A DNA stretch of 64,000 nt from Sulfitobacter sp. W027 (lineage in GTDB: Bacteria; Pseudomonadota; Alphaproteobacteria; Rhodobacterales; Rhodobacteraceae). The notes under the pieces were generated by a model that saw only the letters and a program-made list of their open reading frames with translations, ran no database searches and had not been told where the DNA came from. Below, in pieces: positions 29,285-38,106 of this stretch (positions are counted from its first letter, which is position 1; each line of letters begins with the position of its first letter). Location: positions 931,501 to 995,500 of the forward strand of contig NZ_CP083564.1 of the NCBI RefSeq assembly GCF_025143985.1, read 5' to 3'. The position numbers and the translations under genes are program-made.

Positions 29285-30628
29285 TCAGAACAGGGATTGA
29301 AACCCCATGTTCAGGCCGAAATTCTCTGTCTCGAAGCGGGTGACGTTGGAATTTGTCTTCCGCGCTTCAAGGGTGAGTTTAGGGGCGAAACCGTAGGTGT
29401 CAAAGTCCGTAAAGACCAGCGAGGTCGAAGCAACGGCACCTAGATCAGCACGCGGGTCGGGGCCATAGAGCGGATCGTCATATTGTTTGGCCTGCGCACT
29501 CAGCGCAACTTGAGCCGTGGCACCGAGGACGGGCTTTGCAAAGGTATATTGCATGCCCAATGTGAGGGCCGTATGTGTCAAGGCCCGACTATCCGTATCG
29601 GTCCGCCCAAGTGTGGCGTTCCACGATAACCGCCCGCCGCTTGCGGTGGGACGGGCCCAATAGCTGCCCAGAGAGGCCGTCACCCCCGAGCGCAAATCGC
29701 TGTCTTTGCGGTGGGAATAGCCAAGCTCTGCGTTCCACGAAAACAGACGCTGCTCAGGCCGGACGTATGTTTGGCGCCAGTCGACCTTAACCTCATCGGC
29801 CAACGGGTCATTGGCAGACCAAAGCCTGCCAAAGCTCAGCGACAAGGTTTGACGCGGCGCCTCTGGTCCGGTGTTGAAGTCCCGCCCGATCTGGGCCTGT
29901 ACCCGGCGAAAGGCGAAGTCCGAGGCGTTAACCCCTGCGGGCACGTCATCATCGGTAAAGACAGTGTGGCTTTCGGTCCAATTCAAGGAGACGAAATTCC
30001 GCTCGGTCTGAGTGGTGCCAAAGTTATAGCGCAGCGCCGTATTTTGACGCAGTACAACGCCTGAGATCGGGATGGCAGCGGGGTTGGTAAAGATCAAACC
30101 GCCCAGCACAAAGGTGTTGTCGCTGGGCGCTCCGTTGACATTGTCGCTGGGATTAATGCTGAAAGACAGGTTCACCGACCATGGGTTGGTGGTGCTGACA
30201 TAGCGGTAATCCCGGATGGCGCGGGCGCGTGTAGGCGCATCGGGGGCCACATGAGCGGCCCGGCGCAGCCAGAACTGGGCTCTTGTCTTGGCCCCGTCTG
30301 ACGACAGTGCCTGCGCCATGGCCATCGCCGCGCCAAAGCGCTCTACCGGCCTCTCGGCAGTCTGCCATCCTTGCCGTGCAGCTTGGCGGGCGCGGGTGTT
30401 GTCACCCAGGGTACGTCGGGCATGGGCATTCAGGATCAGACTGGTGCTGTCTTTGGGATCACGCAGTACCAGCACATCGGTGATATCTGCGGCGGCCTGT
30501 GCATGACCGCGCGCCAAAAGCTGCGCTGCAGTAAGCCGCGCGGCCTCAGGTTCAAGCGTGGTTTGAGCCGCGCCAAGGCCTGCGAAACTTTGGCTTAGCG
30601 CAGCGGCGAGGGCCAGCTTGTGCATCAT
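29285..30628 (-). CDS. Slam-like outer-membrane protein (surface lipoprotein assembly modifier)
   Basis: A 447-residue outer-membrane protein with a signal peptide (LALAAALSQSFAGLGAAQ), an N-terminal TPR-like helical region (about residues 25-150: AARLTAAQLLARGHAQAAAD, DSTSLILNAHARRTLGD) and a C-terminal beta barrel of alternating strands (about 155-447) that ends in Phe (NFGLNMGFQSLF), the outer-membrane sorting signal. This TPR plus DUF560-barrel layout matches Slam proteins, which move lipoproteins to the cell surface. The start overlaps the stop of the preceding lipoprotein gene (ATGA), pairing exporter and substrate. The family call is by architecture; the N-terminal helix count is approximate. 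Confidence 0.75.
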   Translation of the reverse strand: MMHKLALAAALSQSFAGLGAAQTTLEPEAARLTAAQLLARGHAQAAADITDVLVLRDPKDSTSLILNAHARRTLGDNTRARQAARQGWQTAERPVERFGAAMAMAQALSSDGAKTRAQFWLRRAAHVAPDAPTRARAIRDYRYVSTTNPWSVNLSFSINPSDNVNGAPSDNTFVLGGLIFTNPAAIPISGVVLRQNTALRYNFGTTQTERNFVSLNWTESHTVFTDDDVPAGVNASDFAFRRVQAQIGRDFNTGPEAPRQTLSLSFGRLWSANDPLADEVKVDWRQTYVRPEQRLFSWNAELGYSHRKDSDLRSGVTASLGSYWARPTASGGRLSWNATLGRTDTDSRALTHTALTLGMQYTFAKPVLGATAQVALSAQAKQYDDPLYGPDPRADLGAVASTSLVFTDFDTYGFAPKLTLEARKTNSNVTRFETENFGLNMGFQSLF

Positions 30629-31479
30629 TGCGTGGCAATGAAACCGCCGACTTCACGCACTCCGGAGCTTTCGACAAAGACGATGCCCGCGATCTCGCTC
30701 CCGCCCGGACCGGCAAAGACGCCCTGCCAATTGCCGGCGGCGCCTGTCGCTTCGCCCAGGCCGTCACGTTCGGTAGCGGTGGACGATGTAAGGCCGCTAT
30801 TATCGAAGTCGATAGTCGTATCGGTAAGCGAAATAAACCCGTCCAACGCCCCGAGAGCCTGCCCGTTGACGTCATAGATCTGACGGTTGCTGATCGTGCC
30901 GCCCGCCGCGCCATCGACATCGAAATCGTCGAAATCCACCCGCAGAGTTGCATCGCCTGTGACGAAGGTCACCCCATTGTTTGACCCGTCGCGCGTGGTC
31001 CGGACGGCGGCATATTCACCGTTGTAGGAGTAGATCCCAGAAGAAGGCAGGTTGGGCTGTGACCCAAGCCGCTGCGCGCCCGCACCGCCATAGCCAAAGT
31101 CGACGTAGCTATTGGTCCCGGCCGCGGCGACCTGCGAAGCACCTGTATCTGAGCGCCGGAAGACCGCGAAATACTGCACCTCGTTGGTGCCTGCGGCAGG
31201 GTCGCTCTCATAAGCATCGAAGCCGTTGTTAAAGTTCTCACGGGCGATCCGCCGATAGGCATTGTCGGGATCATCGAAGGGAATATTGTTAAGCGTCAGC
31301 GTGTCGGTCGTGCGATCGTAGGTGATGTTGTTCAGCGTTAGAAACTCGTTCTGCTCGGTAAAATAGACACTGTCGGTGCCAGCATCCGCATCCCCATCGC
31401 CTTCGCCGCCAAAGGGCGGTGTTCCACCACAGGCCGAAAGCCCCAAGCCGAGCACGAGGCCCGTCCAAATCCGTGTCAT
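30625..31479 (-). CDS. Probable Slam-dependent surface lipoprotein (TbpB-like barrel)
   Basis: A 284-residue lipoprotein: MTRIWTGLVLGLGLSACGG has a lipobox (LSAC, Cys17) followed by a Gly/Asp-rich linker (GEGDGDADAGTDS), as in surface-tethered lipoproteins. The C-terminal half has the alternating beta pattern of TbpB-like handle/barrel domains: VDFDDFDVDGAAGGTISNRQ, GNWQGVFAGPGGSEIAGIVF and the end EVGGFIATQ. An upstream in-frame ATG is rejected because it would bury the lipobox. The 4-base overlap with the Slam-like gene indicates co-production. The ligand is unknown; related proteins bind iron sources, heme or complement components. Confidence 0.75.
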   Translation of the reverse strand: MTRIWTGLVLGLGLSACGGTPPFGGEGDGDADAGTDSVYFTEQNEFLTLNNITYDRTTDTLTLNNIPFDDPDNAYRRIARENFNNGFDAYESDPAAGTNEVQYFAVFRRSDTGASQVAAAGTNSYVDFGYGGAGAQRLGSQPNLPSSGIYSYNGEYAAVRTTRDGSNNGVTFVTGDATLRVDFDDFDVDGAAGGTISNRQIYDVNGQALGALDGFISLTDTTIDFDNSGLTSSTATERDGLGEATGAAGNWQGVFAGPGGSEIAGIVFVESSGVREVGGFIATQ

Positions 31480-31688
31480 AATGCTCTGCCTCGATTTTAT
31501 GTCAGCTTGTTTTGGCAGACTGTCCCAAAGTGACGGATGTTCTGTCAACGTGCTTGGAGCGTGACGGGCAACTTGGGGGAAGAGTGCAGCCGAAAAGCAA
31601 TAGCGCCTGCATAAGAATAGGGGCGCTTGAGGATGTGGACGTGGACAGCTATGCAGAAGCAGATACCACGAATAACGGGGGGTGCCGC
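31480..31688. other. Divergent intergenic region (surface lipoprotein / thyA)
   Basis: The 209 bases between the divergent lipoprotein and thyA genes must hold both promoters. I see no clear consensus sigma-70 pair and no convincing Fur box. Two similar segments, TGTCAGC (near 31500) and TGTCAAC (near 31541), are the only repeated elements noticed. Confidence 0.4.
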
Positions 31689-32522
31689 GTGAAACAGTAC
31701 CATGATGCGCTGCGCGAAGTGCTGGAGCAGGGGGTGACCTCGACCGACCGCACCGGGACGGGGACGATCTCGCATTTCGGGATGCAACAGCGCTACCGGA
31801 TGGCCGATGGTTTTCCGTTGGTCACAACCAAGAAGCTGCATCTGAGATCCATCGTGCATGAGCTTTTGTGGTTCCTCGCGGGCGACACGAATATTGCCTA
31901 TCTAAAGGAAAACGGCGTCTCCATCTGGAACGAATGGGCGGATGAGAACGGCGACCTCGGCCCGGTCTATGGCCATCAATGGCGGCGTTTTCCAATGGTG
32001 GGCGAACCCATGCCGCAGCCCGATGGCACGGTGCTGCATCAAGCAGGTCAAGTCGATCAGATCACCAAACTCATTGACGCGATCCGCAAGACCCCCGACA
32101 GCCGCCGCCTGATCGTCTCGGCGTGGAACCCCGGTGAGGTGGATCAGATGGCGCTGCCGCCCTGCCATACGCTGTGGCAAGTGCGCATCGCGGGCGGCAA
32201 GCTGCATTTGCAGCTTTACCAACGCTCTGCGGATATGTTCCTCGGCGTGCCGTTTAACATCGCCTCCTACGCGCTGCTGCTAGAGATGCTGGCGCATGTG
32301 ACCGGCTACGCGCCCGGTGATTTCGTGCATACGATGGGCGACGCGCATATCTATTCCAACCATGTAGAGCAGGTGCAGACCCAGCTTGCCCGCACGCCCA
32401 AGCCACTGCCGAAGCTGCGGATCAACCGCAAGGTCAGCTCGATCTTCGATTTCCGCTATGAGGATTTCACCTTCGAAGGCTACGATCCCGATCCCGCGAT
32501 CAAAGCGCCGGTAGCGGTCTGA
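31689..32522 (+). CDS. thyA: Thymidylate synthase
   Basis: A 277-residue ThyA methylating dUMP to dTMP with methylenetetrahydrofolate. The start is a GTG reading [15 protein letters not shown], matching the usual MKQYhdaL start; it has a G-rich Shine-Dalgarno at 31677-31682, and an upstream ATG would add a non-homologous tail. Catalytic Cys159 lies in [21 protein letters not shown] and [19 protein letters not shown] are intact. It overlaps folA by one base (TGATG), so dTMP synthesis and folate recycling are coupled. Confidence 0.96.
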   Translation: MKQYHDALREVLEQGVTSTDRTGTGTISHFGMQQRYRMADGFPLVTTKKLHLRSIVHELLWFLAGDTNIAYLKENGVSIWNEWADENGDLGPVYGHQWRRFPMVGEPMPQPDGTVLHQAGQVDQITKLIDAIRKTPDSRRLIVSAWNPGEVDQMALPPCHTLWQVRIAGGKLHLQLYQRSADMFLGVPFNIASYALLLEMLAHVTGYAPGDFVHTMGDAHIYSNHVEQVQTQLARTPKPLPKLRINRKVSSIFDFRYEDFTFEGYDPDPAIKAPVAV

Positions 32523-33001
32523 TGCTGAGCCTGGTCGTCGCCCGCGCCCGCAACGGAGCCATCGGCAAAGAGGGCGACATCCCTTGGTCGCTGCCTGAAG
32601 ACCTGAGGTTCTTCCAACGCGAAACCACGGGCGGTGCCATTATCATGGGGCGTCGCACATGGGAGAGCCTGCCGTTTAAGCCATTGAAAAATCGCCTGAA
32701 CTGCGTGGTCTCCAGCGCCGATATTGATGGTGTCCACGTGGTGCGCGACCCGCATGAGGCCTTGGGCTATTGCGCGGCAGAGGGCTACCGCCGCGTTTAC
32801 GGCATTGGCGGCGAGGGGATTTACCGCGCGCTTCTGCCCTTAGCGGATCGGCTCTTGGTAACCGAAGTCGATCTGGAGATCGACGGCGCGGACGCGTTTT
32901 TTCCTGAGTTCGACCCCGAAGAATGGATTGAACTGGGAAATCTCTGTCTGCGTGCAACCGGACCTCGCGCCGTCGCGCGAGAGTGGCTGCGTCGCTGCTG
33001 A
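32522..33001 (+). CDS. folA: Dihydrofolate reductase
   Basis: A 159-residue DHFR that reduces the dihydrofolate made by ThyA. The active-site region IGKEGDIPWSLPEDLRFF contains the catalytic acid, and IIMGRRTWESLP is the NADPH-binding GRxTWES motif; YGIGGEGIYRALLPLADRL is the conserved GGxxxY segment. It overlaps thyA by one base and is followed after 43 bases by a cytochrome P450 gene. Confidence 0.96.
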   Translation: MLSLVVARARNGAIGKEGDIPWSLPEDLRFFQRETTGGAIIMGRRTWESLPFKPLKNRLNCVVSSADIDGVHVVRDPHEALGYCAAEGYRRVYGIGGEGIYRALLPLADRLLVTEVDLEIDGADAFFPEFDPEEWIELGNLCLRATGPRAVAREWLRRC

Positions 33002-33044
33002 CAGACCATTGACACGGGCCGCGCGCCGCGCATCACTGCGGCCT

Positions 33045-34229
33045 ATGTTTGATCTCTCTGCACCCCCTGCGGGTTTTGTCGAAAACCCGTTCCCGCATTA
33101 TGACCGTCTACTGCGCGAAACACCTGTACTGCCGCAGCCCGATGGCTCTGTGCTGATCTGCCGCCACGCAGACTTGAACGCGATCTACCGTGACACGACG
33201 CTCTATATCTCGGATAAAAAGCTGGCCTTCGCCCCGAAATTCGGCCCCGGCAGCCCTTTGTTCGAGCATCACACGACCAGTCTCGTCTTCAACGACCCGC
33301 CGTTGCACACCCGCGTGCGGCGGATCATGACCTCGGCCCTGACGCCCAAGGCGCTGGCGCGGATGGAGCCGGGGTTGATCGGCACCGTGGACAATCTGCT
33401 CGAAGGGCTCGGCCCGACGCCCGATCTGATCGAAGACTATGCCAGCTGCATCCCGGTGCAGATCATCGGCAATCTACTGGACGTGCCAATGGAAGAGCGC
33501 GGCCCGCTGCGGGACTGGTCATTGGCGATCCTCGGCGCGCTGGAGCCCACTTTGAGCGACGCGGAACTTGAGGCGGGCCATAGGGCAGTGCGCGAGTTCA
33601 AAGCCTATCTGCTAGACCTTATCGCGCGCCGACGAGCAGCGCCGGGCGATCCAGAGACCGACGTGCTGACGCGATTGATCGCCGGGGATGATGGTGGCCA
33701 GTTGACTGAAATCGAATTGATCCAGAACTGCATCTTCATCCTCAACGCGGGTCATGAGACGACGACCAACCTGATCGGCAGCGCCCTCGCGCTGCTGCAC
33801 GACCACCCGGATCAAAAGGCGCGGCTTCTGGCCGCTCCTGAGTTGATCAGCCCCTGTATTGAAGAGGTGCTGCGCTTCCGCTCTCCCAACCAATTCGGCA
33901 ACCGTGAAACCACCGCTGCTGTGACGCTGGGTGAGGTTGAGATTGCGGCTGGTAGCAACCTGCACCTTTGCATCGGGGCTGCCAACCGCGACCCGGAAGT
34001 CTTTGATCGCCCCACAGAATTTGACATCGCGCGCAGACCCAACCGGCATCTGGCCTTTGCCGGTGGCCCGCATGTTTGCGTGGGTCTCACCTTGGCACGA
34101 ATGGAGGGAAAGATCGCCTTGCATCGTTTTCTGAACCGCTACCCGCACTACGAGATCAGCGATACGCGAAGGGGCGGGGGACGCATTCGTTTCCACGGCT
34201 ATGCGATGCTTCCTGCCCGATTAAGTTAG
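33045..34229 (+). CDS. Cytochrome P450
   Basis: A 394-residue soluble bacterial P450. The I-helix oxygen-activation motif is NAGHETTTN, the K-helix ExxR is EEVLR, and the heme-thiolate loop is FAGGPHVCVGLTLAR with Cys345 as iron ligand. The start MFDLSAPPAGFVENPFPHYD is the typical P450 N terminus for soluble enzymes. It needs separate ferredoxin partners, none of which are in the window. The substrate is not predictable here, although the position downstream of folA suggests shared transcription. Confidence 0.93.
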   Translation: MFDLSAPPAGFVENPFPHYDRLLRETPVLPQPDGSVLICRHADLNAIYRDTTLYISDKKLAFAPKFGPGSPLFEHHTTSLVFNDPPLHTRVRRIMTSALTPKALARMEPGLIGTVDNLLEGLGPTPDLIEDYASCIPVQIIGNLLDVPMEERGPLRDWSLAILGALEPTLSDAELEAGHRAVREFKAYLLDLIARRRAAPGDPETDVLTRLIAGDDGGQLTEIELIQNCIFILNAGHETTTNLIGSALALLHDHPDQKARLLAAPELISPCIEEVLRFRSPNQFGNRETTAAVTLGEVEIAAGSNLHLCIGAANRDPEVFDRPTEFDIARRPNRHLAFAGGPHVCVGLTLARMEGKIALHRFLNRYPHYEISDTRRGGGRIRFHGYAMLPARLS

Positions 34230-34322
34230 GGTGCATCCCATTACAAAAGACTGGACTTGGCCAAACGGCCCCGGCAATCTTTGCTGTATTGGACATAAGT
34301 ACAGTGATTTGCGAGGATTATC

Positions 34323-34631
34323 ATGCGCCTAACTACAGCATTAGCAGCAGCCGTAGGGCTCTTTTCCGCGGCCATAGCCGGTGAAGTTTCTGCCGAGCTC
34401 AAGATTTACGCCTATCCCAGCAGCGCTAATTTTTGCCCCGCTGGACTGCAACCAATTACCATATCCGGCGTCATTTGCTGCGGCACCCCGAACCAAACCA
34501 TGACCTATGCCGAGGTCAAGGCCCATCCCGTGGTCCGCCGCCAGCCTGTCGTTAAGGCGCGTCATGCAGCACCGCGTCGATCAGCCCGGGTGCCTTGCCC
34601 GGTGGGCGCAAAGGGCTGTTCATATGACTGA
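34323..34631 (+). CDS. Small secreted cysteine-containing protein
   Basis: A 102-residue protein with a signal peptide (MRLTTALAAAVGLFSAAIAG). The mature part has several cysteines (SSANFCPAGLQP, SGVICCGTPNQT, VPCPVGAKGCSYD) and a basic stretch (RRQPVVKARHAAPRRSAR). A GAGGA Shine-Dalgarno lies 5 bases before the ATG. I do not recognise the family; disulfide bonds and export are inferred. A bidirectional terminator at 34642-34673 separates it from the cold-shock gene. Confidence 0.72.
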   Translation: MRLTTALAAAVGLFSAAIAGEVSAELKIYAYPSSANFCPAGLQPITISGVICCGTPNQTMTYAEVKAHPVVRRQPVVKARHAAPRRSARVPCPVGAKGCSYD

Positions 34632-34641
34632 GTTGCAAAGC

Positions 34642-34673
34642 AACGCCCGGCGCGGGACGCCGGGTGTTATTTT
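34642..34673. terminator. Bidirectional terminator hairpin
   Basis: An 11-bp stem (AACGCCCGGCG pairing with CGCCGGGTGTT, one G-U) with a 5-base loop is followed by TTATTTT on the plus strand, and by a weaker T-rich stretch on the minus strand. It sits between the converging secreted-protein and cold-shock genes. Confidence 0.8.
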
Positions 34674-34685
34674 GCGATGTCTTGG

Positions 34686-34892
34686 CTAGAGCAGGGCGAG
34701 TTCGGTGGCCATTTGTCGACCGTCGCGCCCTTCGGTCAGTTCATAGCTGACCTTTTGGTCGTCTGCCAAGCTGGTCAAGCCTGAGCGTTCGACCGCCGAA
34801 ATATGAACGAATACATCGTTACCGCCGCTCTCGGGAGCGATGAACCCGTAGCCTTTAGTGGTGTTAAACCATTTCACGGTGCCAGTTGGCAT
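34686..34892 (-). CDS. Cold-shock protein (CspA family)
   Basis: A 68-residue single cold-shock domain. RNP1 is KGYGFI (residues 13-18) and RNP2 is VFVHI (27-31), the single-stranded nucleic-acid binding motifs. The start MPTGTVKWFN follows AAGGAGG ten bases upstream. Such proteins act as RNA chaperones, and several paralogues are usual in this family. The gene ends facing the bidirectional terminator. Confidence 0.95.
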   Translation of the reverse strand: MPTGTVKWFNTTKGYGFIAPESGGNDVFVHISAVERSGLTSLADDQKVSYELTEGRDGRQMATELALL

Positions 34893-35061
34893 GATTTCCG
34901 CGCCTCCTTTGTCTTTGACGTATCTGCCCAAGGCAGAATGGCGAAACCGATTGAATTGCGACCCGCCATAATAGAATGATCGCGCGGACTTCGAAAAAAT
35001 CAAGCGATCAAAGGCGAAACCCGCAAAAGGGCTTATGGTCGCAAAGCTGAGGAAGAGGGTT

Positions 35062-35382
35062 ATGCTGATTTACGGGCTGAAAAACTGCGACAGCTGCCGC
35101 AAGGCCATGAAGGCGCTGCCGGAGGCGCAGTTGGTCGATGTGCGCGGGGCGGGTGTGCCGGACGCTGTGCTGACGCAGGCATATGAGCGCTTCGGATCGG
35201 CCTTGCTCAACACGCGCTCAACGACTTGGCGGGGGCTGGATGACGCGGCGCGCGCACAAGAGCCGCTTGCTTTGATCCAGGCGCATCCCGCCGTAATGAA
35301 GCGGCCCTTAATTGAGGTCGATGGAGTGCTATTTCTAGGTTGGAACAAAGAGATAGAAGGCGACGTTAATGCGATGCTTTAA
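35062..35382 (+). CDS. ArsC/Spx-fold reductase-like protein
   Basis: A 106-residue thioredoxin-fold protein. MLIYGLKNCDSCRKAMKAL has the ArsC/YffB active-site region, here with CxxC (Cys9-Cys12); the family usually has a single Cys. KRPLIEVDGVLFLGWNKE matches the conserved C-terminal R-P-hydrophobic segment. The start MLIYGL follows GAGGG; a start nine codons upstream is possible. Members reduce arsenate, glutathione adducts or act as regulators; which applies is unknown. It converges on the DoxX gene with 4 bases of overlap. Confidence 0.85.
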   Translation: MLIYGLKNCDSCRKAMKALPEAQLVDVRGAGVPDAVLTQAYERFGSALLNTRSTTWRGLDDAARAQEPLALIQAHPAVMKRPLIEVDGVLFLGWNKEIEGDVNAML

Positions 35383-35918
35383 CTGCGTTTTGCAAATAAT
35401 CGGTCTAAAGATATGGGCCCGGCACCCTTGAACATCAGGACCAGAAGCAAGAAAACCCAGAGCGCCCGTTGATCCAGGATATGGGCGTCAGGGAACCGGT
35501 CAAACCAAGCGCCGAGAGCGCTCCACTGCCCATGGCCGTAAAGGTCAGTCAGGGATTGAACGATAACGAATCCGATCATCGCCATGGCTGCCAGACGGGT
35601 GAGAAGGCCAAGAACGATCAGTAGAGGCAGGATGAATTCAGCCAATGTTCCGGCAACCACGACGAGCTTGTGGAACAACCCAAGTGCGGCACTATCATAG
35701 CCGACAGCCTCAAAGGCGCGCGGAAAAATCTGGGCATAGGCCCCGGTTGAGGGATTAAAGATGCCCAAGGGTCCGTCCCCGAGTTTGGTCAGTCCGGCAT
35801 TCAGGATATAGACCAGCAGCACGGCAGCAAAGAGGAAGCGTGCGAGGGTCGGAAGCAGCCAATCGGCGTCCTCAAAACGGTCTGTCACACCGCGGTACAG
35901 GCCAAGAAGCTGGGTCAT
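35379..35918 (-). CDS. DoxX family membrane protein (bufferin operon)
   Basis: A 179-residue membrane protein with four hydrophobic helices ([74 protein letters not shown]), the DoxX/MauE layout. It starts where bufC stops (4-base overlap) and is the last gene of the bufA-bufB-bufC-doxX set, an arrangement known for bufferin and gig operons. A role in electron transfer or redox support of the modified peptide is inferred from context only. Confidence 0.9.
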   Translation of the reverse strand: MTQLLGLYRGVTDRFEDADWLLPTLARFLFAAVLLVYILNAGLTKLGDGPLGIFNPSTGAYAQIFPRAFEAVGYDSAALGLFHKLVVVAGTLAEFILPLLIVLGLLTRLAAMAMIGFVIVQSLTDLYGHGQWSALGAWFDRFPDAHILDQRALWVFLLLVLMFKGAGPISLDRLFAKRS

Positions 35919-36673
35919 TCGATATCCTCCGTGGAAATCGCGCTGAATACACCGTGGCTGAGGGCAAGGGTCAGGGCGGCGGCCAAGTCAAACTCAGGCT
36001 GCGCGGCGACCGTGGCCTCATGTGCCGCGCCGAAGGACATGCCATCGGCAAGATGAGACAGCCAGATGGCCGCTCCGGGTGGCAGTAAATGGGGGGCGGG
36101 GTCAAACGCGGGCCGGGTGATTGCCACGTCTTGCGGCACGCCGCGCGGTTTCGGCGCGTCTTCGGTGAAGTTATAACGCCAGATGTCGAACAGCGGCCAG
36201 TCTGAGCGCAGAACCTGGGTCGCGGGCGCGATAGAGAGATGGGCAGTCAGTAAGGCTTCGGGGGTTAGCGTCTGGAGGACTTGCGGGTCCAAAGGTGTCG
36301 TGTCGGCGGCGTGGTAGGAGGTTCGCAGCGCGAGGTCGAGCCGTGCGGCATCGGCAAGGTAGCCGATCTTAGCCAGCGGCGCGAAACCCGCGATGAAGCG
36401 CGGGAACTCAGCACCATAGTGCATCATCATCGGGGATGTCGGCGGATGTGCCCGTACATAAAGCGGGGCCAATTCGGCGAAATTCCGACCGCCAATCAGC
36501 TTGCGAACAAGCGGAAAGGCGACTTCGAGCGCTGCAATCAGGGAATGCGTAACGTTGTTGCGATAGACCCCATAACGCGCGCCTGCGGGCTGCCCTTTGC
36601 CATCGCGCAGGCCTTCGGGTGCAAGGCGGGACGGATCAAGCAGGGGCGCGCGAAAACTTTGCTGGTCGGTCAT
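35915..36673 (-). CDS. bufC: Bufferin-modification partner protein (DUF2063, BufC-like)
   Basis: A 252-residue protein of the DUF2063/HvfC-BufC family: [16 protein letters not shown] at the N terminus, [29 protein letters not shown], and a C-terminal region of helix-rich composition. Family members are partner proteins that bring the precursor peptide to the MNIO enzyme. It overlaps bufB by 4 bases (ATGA type) and doxX by 4 bases, so all are one translation-coupled operon. The enzymatic role is that of the BufB-BufC complex, not shown here. Confidence 0.85.
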   Translation of the reverse strand: MTDQQSFRAPLLDPSRLAPEGLRDGKGQPAGARYGVYRNNVTHSLIAALEVAFPLVRKLIGGRNFAELAPLYVRAHPPTSPMMMHYGAEFPRFIAGFAPLAKIGYLADAARLDLALRTSYHAADTTPLDPQVLQTLTPEALLTAHLSIAPATQVLRSDWPLFDIWRYNFTEDAPKPRGVPQDVAITRPAFDPAPHLLPPGAAIWLSHLADGMSFGAAHEATVAAQPEFDLAAALTLALSHGVFSAISTEDIE

Positions 36674-37530
36674 ACCAGCACCTCAGCGGCGCGCGTTGCC
36701 TCGGCTCGCAGGGTGGGCCAATCGGGAACGTCATTGTCCCACTCGACGAGCACCGGCTTAGGCCCGGTCTGATTGAGCGTGTAGGAGAGCAACTCCCAAA
36801 CAGGGTCAACAACCGGCTTGCCGTGGCTGTCTATCAGCAGCGGCGCGCCGTGATCGTCGGTATCGTCATCGTGTCCGCCTACATGAATCTCGCCCACATG
36901 GTCCGTTGGGAAGGCATCGATGTAGTCTTGTGGGGACAGACCGAGGTTCGTCGCGGATATGAAGACATTGTTGACATCCAGCAAGAGACCGCAGGAGGTG
37001 CGCCCAATAATCTCGGTCAAAAAGTCAGTTTCCGACAAGTCCGATTCCGCGAAAACGAGGTAGCTGGAGGGGTTTTCCAGCAGCATTTGCCGACCCAGAA
37101 CATCTTGAACTTGGTTGATATGGGCGGCAACGCGGGCAAGCGTTTCTTCGGTATAGGGCAGCGGCAGAAGGTCGTTCAAATACTCCATCCCATGGGTCGA
37201 CCATGCCAGATGTTCTGAGAAAGATGCAGGCTGGGTCCGATCGCAGAGGGTTTTCAGCCGCGCGAGGTGATCTCGATCCAGAGCGCCTTCACCGCCAATC
37301 GACAGGCCGACACCATGGACCGACAATGCGAAATTCTCTTGAAGGGCGCGCAGTTGCGCATGGGGGCGGCCCCCGTCGCCCATGTAATTCTCGGCATGAA
37401 CCTCAATCCAGCGGACCGGGCCGGGATCAGCCATCAAGCCGTCAAAGTGCCGGGATTTGAAACCAACGCCGGGGGCATTGGGCAGAGTTGTAAGTGGGGG
37501 GGTATCGTCGCGCATATCAGCCTCCGGCAT
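36670..37530 (-). CDS. bufB: MNIO family (DUF692) peptide-modifying oxygenase, BufB-like
   Basis: A 286-residue TIM-barrel protein of the multinuclear non-heme iron oxidase family (DUF692). Candidate iron ligands occur at the expected strand ends: [62 protein letters not shown] and LVEWDNDVP. Related enzymes convert cysteines of a precursor peptide into heterocycles such as thiooxazoles. The Met at residue 6 is an alternative start. It follows bufA by 48 bases and overlaps bufC. Confidence 0.9.
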   Translation of the reverse strand: MPEADMRDDTPPLTTLPNAPGVGFKSRHFDGLMADPGPVRWIEVHAENYMGDGGRPHAQLRALQENFALSVHGVGLSIGGEGALDRDHLARLKTLCDRTQPASFSEHLAWSTHGMEYLNDLLPLPYTEETLARVAAHINQVQDVLGRQMLLENPSSYLVFAESDLSETDFLTEIIGRTSCGLLLDVNNVFISATNLGLSPQDYIDAFPTDHVGEIHVGGHDDDTDDHGAPLLIDSHGKPVVDPVWELLSYTLNQTGPKPVLVEWDNDVPDWPTLRAEATRAAEVLV

Positions 37531-37578
37531 GTTGCGGGGCGGGGTTCCGGGCAGGGGTGCCGCCCGGAACGCTATAGA

Positions 37579-37881
37579 TTAAGCGGGCAGGTCGCGGTCG
37601 AGCGCTTCCAATGAGCCGTTACGCTCGGTCCCGTCTGCCATGGCGGGCAGTTCCATTTCGGTGCAGGTGCCTTCGTCAACGAGGGTCCATGCATTGCCTT
37701 GGTAATCCTTGACCGAGGTGCCTGCGCAGGTGGTGCCGGGACCCGCGGCGCAATCGTTTTCGCCGGCCAGCGAAACGCCAAAGCATTTCTCTTGCGTGGC
37801 GGCCTGAACGGTGGTGGCGTGGCTGCTGAGTGCGGCAGCGACGGCCCCGGCGATGGCGGCGGTCTTGAGTGTATTGGACAT
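37579..37881 (-). CDS. bufA: Bufferin precursor peptide, BufA1-like (DUF2282)
   Basis: A 100-residue exported precursor: signal peptide [20 protein letters not shown] (cleaved near AHATTVQAA), then a core with four cysteines (Cys33, Cys44, Cys52, Cys73) in [17 protein letters not shown] and [20 protein letters not shown], the DUF2282/BufA1 pattern. The start MSNTLK is chosen over one 19 codons upstream because it begins the signal peptide. In characterised bufferins the central cysteines are modified and the peptide binds copper in the periplasm. The 27-residue C-terminal tail after Cys73 is longer than I would expect. Confidence 0.9.
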   Translation of the reverse strand: MSNTLKTAAIAGAVAAALSSHATTVQAATQEKCFGVSLAGENDCAAGPGTTCAGTSVKDYQGNAWTLVDEGTCTEMELPAMADGTERNGSLEALDRDLPA

Positions 37882-38037
37882 TGTTGTCTTCCTTCCTGAT
37901 GGTTTGGATAGGCTTACTAGACCAGTCTGTTTCATCACAAGCCAGTCACGAGGCAGTGTGTCACAGTCCCGTCAGAAATAACCCGAGAAAACAGAGAAAA
38001 TTGCAACCTTCCCGCGCAGGAGGGGGTCAATTGTTAC

Positions 38038-38056
38038 AAAAACGCTCCGGCGAGCG
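38038..38056 (-). terminator. Terminator after thrS
   Basis: On the minus strand CGCTC-GCCG-GAGCG is followed by five T residues, about 50 bases behind the thrS stop and upstream of bufA. It would separate the two transcription units. Confidence 0.6.
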
Positions 38057-38106
38057 AGGGGCAGGTGATGCCCAACGCCGCCGAAGCGCAGTTTTGTTAC
38101 ACGTGG

